NCBI RefSeq assembly: GCF_020497125.1
Contig: NC_059079.1
Span: 53,207,114 to 53,271,113 of the forward strand
From: Mauremys mutica
Lineage: Eukaryota > Chordata > Testudines > Geoemydidae
DNA length: 64,000 nt
Direction: 5' to 3'
Numbering within the stretch: position 1 is the stretch's first letter; each line of letters begins with the position of its first letter. A model generated the notes under the pieces. The model was not told the origin of the DNA. It saw only the letters and a program-made list of their open reading frames with translations, and made no database searches. Of this stretch, positions 59,823 to 64,000 are shown piece by piece. Made by a program: the position numbers and the translations under genes.

Positions 59823-60341
59823 CTGTTGAATAATGCAAAGCCTTAAATGTTATAGCTGTGGATCTTGTAATAATTTGCAACAAATTGTGCTTTGGTATAT
59901 TTCACGTTGTAGGCTCTGCTTTGATCTAAGTTCTTCACCTTCTCCTTTTCACATATTGCCCTCCATAAGTAGTCAGGCAAGTGATTTTTACATGAGAAAG
60001 AAATTCACAGTGACATAGGAGTGAAAATTTCTGATATAGATACAGGAAAGTATGCTTACCGCACTACATAACAAAGGAAAACACATACAGGACTCAGCAA
60101 CAAGAATGTTATTTTGTTCTGGGTAGGATTTTTCCTTTCAGAAGATGTAGACAGTGAAATGTCACTGATAAAGTGTCACTTACCAGAATGATCCAAGAAC
60201 ACCTCTGCATAAGTGGATATCAGGAATCAGTAGGAAGCTTATTCCCAGAGAGCCAAGACATTCTTGGGAAAGTTACTTACAAACATGGCTTAAATAAAAG
60301 TAGTGTCAGTTCATTAGAATTAAGGTCAGAGTACTGCACAC

Positions 60342-60476
60342 CTTGACAGCTCAATCCATCAGATGTTCTTCTAAAGCCAATTCCACACCTAACCACACAA
60401 CGGTAGGAGCCAATGATATTCTCACATTCCTGAGCAGCATGGCAGGTGTGTCCACCTAATGCACATTCATCAATAT
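60342..60476 (-). CDS. HMCN1: HMCN1 exon: EGF-like domain 2
   Basis: This 135-bp phase-1/phase-1 exon has a TTGTAG acceptor and a TCAAG/GTGTGC donor. It reads DIDECALGGHTC, then CENIIGSYRC, VVRCGIGF and a final SDGLSCQ. It is a calcium-binding EGF domain with six cysteines. The VVRCG spacing between cysteines 4 and 5 is longer than in the neighbouring domains and is also seen at this position in mammalian HMCN1. Confidence 0.95.
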
Positions 60477-60650
60477 CTACAATAAAGTGCAAACAATAAA
60501 AATGTGTTCAGTAAATGAAAATATTTTGCACCTTAGGAAATAAACCATTCTGGTATAACGTATGAATGCCATCAGTAAATTTTATGTTCTTATGTTAGTG
60601 GCAAAAAGTCTTGTGTCCAGTCTGTGCATGTCATTTGAAGTCTGGCTTAC

Positions 60651-60770
60651 CCTGACACGTTCTTCCATCTGCTGATATAGTGAGGCCCCTGGGGCAGGAG
60701 CAGTAATAGGTTCCTATAGCATTATGACATGCATGAGAACAAGGATTTCGCACTGCACATTCATCTTCAT
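60651..60770 (-). CDS. HMCN1: HMCN1 exon: EGF-like domain 1
   Basis: This 120-bp phase-1/phase-1 exon has a TTTTTTAG acceptor and a TCAGG/GTAAGCC donor. It reads DEDECAVRNPC, then HNAIGTYYCSC, and ends GRTCQ. Six cysteines and the Cx[DN]x4[FY]xC core (CHNAIGTYYC) mark a calcium-binding EGF domain whose Asn fits the beta-hydroxylation consensus. The intron on its 3' side is only 174 bp. Confidence 0.95.
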
Positions 60771-61039
60771 CTAAAAAATAAAAGTGAACAATTTTACAAG
60801 AACCTATGGGATTTCATGTGTGTCTCAGTGATAGAACAGGACAAGACTCTTCCAGGCCTTTCTATGGGTTCACAGAGGGTACAAAGTGTTTTCTCCTTCT
60901 TCATGCTCTCCGTACAATGGCCAGGGACAGCAAGCCGACCCCATGCTCAGTGTAGGGTTTTACCTGTCATATAATCCCTTGTAGGATACCCCTGAAAGTA
61001 AAGCATCTCTATATTACTCTCAAATCACATAAGGCCTGG

Positions 61040-61135
61040 TTCTCCCTTGTGTTGCACCTGTTTGACTTTAGTGAAAGTCAATTAAATTCAGTAAAGCTAC
61101 ACTGGAGTAAACTGCAGCAGAGAATCAGGCCCACT
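61040..61135. repeat. short palindromic MITE-like repeat
   Basis: Inverted ends GGCCTGGTTCTC and GAGAATCAGGCC around TTTAGTGAAAGTCAATTAAA; lies in the intron between the linker and G2 exon region. Confidence 0.55.
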
Positions 61136-61534
61136 GTATTTTAGGAAGCCAGTCAAGACAATTGACATGGTTTGAATTAATCTGTGCAGCAGAAAACAAC
61201 AGCCTTAAAAAGTTTCAGTTCAAGTCAAATGTTTCTTAAAGGTCTCTTTGTATTTCTTTAGAGTTGGAATCTGAAGGAGTGAAAAGTATGTGTATGTAGT
61301 AGATATTTGTTGTTCAAGTTAAGGCTCTATTTTTAAGACACAGTTTCACTTACAAAGATAGGGTCTGATATTGTTGTCATTTGGAGTTCTGCTTGAGTTA
61401 GATCTATAGGACTGAGCAGTTCAATTTTAAAAGTGATTCATACTCTGTATGTACCGCATTCAATAACACTGTACAAAAGCAACCTGTGTGCAGTGTATTT
61501 GATTATATTTTTGTGTTCGTTTTCATTTCCTTAC

Positions 61535-61597
61535 CTGAACAGTAGGGCCCGGTAGAGTTCAGACCAAACCCAGCAGGACACTGATTGCTATGGTCTC
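61535..61597 (-). CDS. HMCN1: HMCN1 exon: short cysteine linker between G2 barrel and EGF1
   Basis: This 63-bp exon is too short for ordinary ORF calling. It has a CCATAG acceptor and a GTTCAG/GTAAGG donor, and phase 1 at both ends. The joined reading is GDHSNQCPAGFGLNSTGPYC, with two cysteines and an N-x-S/T sequon (NST). It aligns with the linker after the G2 barrel in known HMCN1 and is needed to keep the frame from the G2 exon into the first EGF exon. Confidence 0.9.
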
Positions 61598-63337
61598 CTA
61601 TGGGGCAAAGGAAGCCAACCATAATGAAAAAATATGACCATCTCATGGCTTTGAGAAGATTAAAATATTGCAGCCTAATGATTGGTTAACCAAGTAATTT
61701 CAATCAGTGGCACAGTCTACACTTTAAAACTAAATATACACTTGGCATTGTGGGACTCCACTGTATTTCACTGATTTCCCATAACGAGTTGTTCAGTGAA
61801 GGCATGATTTGAAGACAACAGGATTGCACAGGTTCATCTGGGGGCATATTAACTTAGTCTGCAGTTGTTCTATTACAAGCAGTAGTGCATGAAACAGAAA
61901 GCCCCAAACTGACTTTCAAATCTCAGGGTAAGTTGGGGGCTGGTAGTTAGGGAAAAAAAATCTTTTACTTTGGCAAAGGAAATAACTGATCTAAAAATAG
62001 TGAGACGGTTTAAATAAATTCCCCCCTCCCAACCTTTCTCCCCAGCAATGACATTTTTACAAAGTCCTTTTAAAAGATAAAACCACACCTAAAAGTCCTA
62101 CTTTTTTAATAGGCCTAAAGTGGAATTTACAAGGTGCACAGGGCCTTATGCTGGCCACTTATATTGAATGAATTTAACCCTTTTTATTTGCAGCAGTGCT
62201 GCTAAAATTAGCTTTTGTTTCCCTTTTTTTTTTTTTTTAAACATTGCGGGTTTTTAGTCTTTCAGGTGAGCCTTTAGGATAATATAACAATAGCCCATTA
62301 TTTCACAGAGTCTCTTTCTGGGCCTCATTCATCATTGCCCTCCACTTTGTATAGTCATTTGCACCAGTGCGAAGTGGGTGTACCATGCTACCTGTTCAGG
62401 ATGGAAGTATTTTACACTCACTTTGCACTGATGTAAATGATTATACAAGTTGCAAGGCAATGGGCCACTTTCTCTCTCTCGTTCACTCTTGTATTATATA
62501 GGTTTTGTGTGGTTTCTCGTATTACTATCACCAGCACTTATCGTACATCTTTTACTACGTTGCCTGCACTCTACCTATATTAATCCCTCTCCACCAGGAT
62601 TTCTAATACTCTGAACCTCTTAGAAGCTTTTAAATAACTGCCATTAAAAAATAACAACCGGCTAGAAAAAGTTTCCTCTCCTACTCTTCCTGCTCTTGGC
62701 CTGAAGCACAGAGTGGGCTACAGTCAGCACTGGAGAAGTACAGGTTAAAGCCTGTACTGAGATCCACCAGGACTACAGATGAGTCACTATTCTCCAGCTT
62801 TACTAGGCTTGTTTCTAGCCATCTATTGTCACATGAGCTCTTAAAAATGCAGGTAATCCCAAACCAGAGCCAATAAAGCCTATATATACCACACCACATC
62901 ATTTATGTTTTCTGTACATTCCAATATTTTACAGAAGAACAATTTTAGGAATGATTTAGAGGCTCTTAACCAAACTTTTCTCTTTCAGTTTTTTAAAAAG
63001 GCAGTTTGAAGCTGTTCAGAGGTATAAGTAGTCCCAGAAAAAGTGGATTTGGGGGGGGGGAGTGCAGGGGTGGACACCAGAGGTATAAAATAAATACATA
63101 GCTATATAACAAATTGAAAGTGCCATCAACATCAACATGTGCCATCAACATGTGTATATCTGTACTAAAATAATCTGAACATCTCAATGTCTCAATAGCC
63201 TCCTCTTCCAAGATCATACTCTACTGTTGAGGATCTTCTATTCTTCCAGTATTCTTCATTCATATTATCTTTTTATTTTGAAGTAAGCCTTACTCTAAAT
63301 TGGATACATTTTCCATTAATAAAGAGTCAAACAATAC
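61598..63337. other. HMCN1 intron, weak repeat traces
   Basis: No exon found. 62310-62470 has a loose inverted pair (GGGCCTCATTCATCATTGCC and GGCAATGGGCC) of the short palindrome type. Poly-T (62224-62238) and a G run (about 63051-63060) are also present. Confidence 0.45.
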
Positions 63338-63575
63338 CTTTTGCAATGGAAGCATGGATTCTAAAAGCTAGTGTTTCTTCCAGTGGGTTGTACTCTGTTG
63401 CAATAGAGGAAGCCCGGAGTGTTTCCAGCAGGAATGGCATTTTTCCTCGAGTGTGATCGTAGGTAATGGTGTGGTTCCATGTATATGGTACACTAACTCC
63501 ATCTATGGTGAAGAGCCGTGTAGAGTAGGCATACAGTCGTCCAGGGCCAGTCTGAATATAGTCTTCCGTGTAATC
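63338..63575 (-). CDS. HMCN1: HMCN1 exon: end of nidogen G2 beta-barrel domain
   Basis: This 238-bp exon starts after a TTTCAG acceptor and ends GCAAAAG before GTATTG. It reads in phase 0 from DYTEDYIQTGPG, through a YAYSTRLFTIDG strand and PYTWNHT, to RIHASIAK, then leaves one base (phase 1). The pattern is that of the G2F/nidogen beta-barrel found in nidogens and hemicentins. In nidogen this fold binds other matrix proteins; the role in hemicentin is inferred by homology. Earlier barrel exons lie upstream, outside the window. Confidence 0.93.
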
Positions 63576-64000
63576 CTGAAATACACATCACAAATCAAGA
63601 TCTAGCTACCAGCAACTGGATTCTCTGGCTCAGCTAGTATACTGCAAAAGAGGTTTTTTGTTTTTAAATAGCATGAAATGTATCTAGAGAAAGGAGCTTT
63701 TTAAAAAGCTGGACAAATTGTACTTCAAATGGCACATGGCTATTTAGCTTCAGTTACTATAAATGTTGAATTTTAATGGTTCCCACTATATGTCCCTATT
63801 ATTAGTGAGGGAAATAACTGTAGTAACTGAGATGCCACAGTCTAGTAGCAATTGGTGGATCCTGACTTTAATGATGGTGGCTGTATGACCATATTTCCAA
63901 CTCCCTGCCCCCCACACACAGCCTGACAACCATAAGAGGTCCTGATTGGTTTGATAACAAGATCTCTTATGGTCTGAAGTGCTACTAGCAACCACACAAT
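63576..64000. other. HMCN1 intron, continuing past the window
   Basis: The sequence upstream of the G2 exon holds no further exon. The small minus-strand frame at 63786-63995 has no HMCN1 similarity or splice sites. Confidence 0.6.

Larger units (their letters stand above)
39489..63575 (-). other. HMCN1: HMCN1 (hemicentin-1), 3' part of the gene, 11 exons
   Basis: Hemicentin-1 is a very large secreted extracellular-matrix protein of the fibulin family (a long Ig-domain array, a nidogen G2 beta-barrel, EGF domains and a fibulin C-terminal module) that acts at basement-membrane and cell-tissue junctions. Only the end of the gene is here. Eleven minus-strand exons join without a frame break into 1890 coding bases (629 residues plus stop). 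They give part of the G2 barrel, a linker, eight EGF-like domains (CxNxxGxYxC cores and DxDEC or DxNEC starts) and a fibulin-type C-terminus ending IVYIAVSAYPY. Domain order and sequence match vertebrate HMCN1 as I know it. Introns are 174 bp to about 7.0 kb and hold many transposons. The upstream Ig-domain exons lie beyond 64000. HMCN2 and the fibulins are alternatives, but the C-terminal sequence and the arginine- and tyrosine-rich linker after EGF6 favour HMCN1. Confidence 0.96.

Overview
The window is animal nuclear DNA, almost certainly from a reptile and most likely a turtle. It is AT-rich and intron-bearing. It is full of CR1 LINE tails, tRNA-derived SINEs that end in a CR1-like tail (the type known from cryptodiran turtles), hAT and PIF/Harbinger DNA transposons and their MITEs, MIR/L3-type ancient repeats and microsatellites. 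The species is inferred from repeat content only. No prokaryotic features, CRISPR arrays, rRNA genes or functional tRNA genes were seen.

The one host gene is the 3' end of HMCN1 (hemicentin-1), on the minus strand between 39489 and 63575. Eleven consecutive exons can be read with splice sites and consistent phases. They encode 629 residues: the last part of the nidogen-type G2 beta-barrel, a short linker exon, eight EGF-like (mostly calcium-binding type) domains, and the fibulin-type C-terminal domain ending at a TAA. All internal junctions up to the last EGF exon are phase 1. The rest of the gene lies beyond 64000. A candidate poly(A) signal is at 38490-38495.

The 38 kb downstream of HMCN1 (1-38400) shows no host gene. 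It is repeat-rich intergenic DNA. Its most gene-like block is a nearly intact PIF/Harbinger transposon (about 24.4-28.3 kb). This has a 338-codon DDE transposase frame on + and, convergently on -, a two-exon Myb/trihelix-like accessory gene broken by a stop codon and a homopolymer frameshift.

The history of insertions is unusually readable because many elements keep target-site duplications. Examples are hAT elements with 8-bp TSDs (1839-1950, 6642-7176, 21616-22263, 23323-23528, 36478-36822, 46566-47769, 51553-51877, 52580-53400, 54461-55312), a Harbinger-type MITE with TAA TSDs (15866-16592), a 61-bp palindrome with TTAA flanks inside a MIR (6331-6391), and a three-deep nest in an HMCN1 intron (LTR-like element, then hAT, then MITE; 45863-48084).

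The most intriguing signal is a family of foldback retroelements with 9-13 bp TSDs (five copies: 486-703, 14499-14822, 18549-18770, 37878-38061, 48498-48555). Three copies keep a motif resembling a hammerhead ribozyme core (CTGATGA, a short hairpin, then GAAA), which suggests a link to Penelope-like elements.
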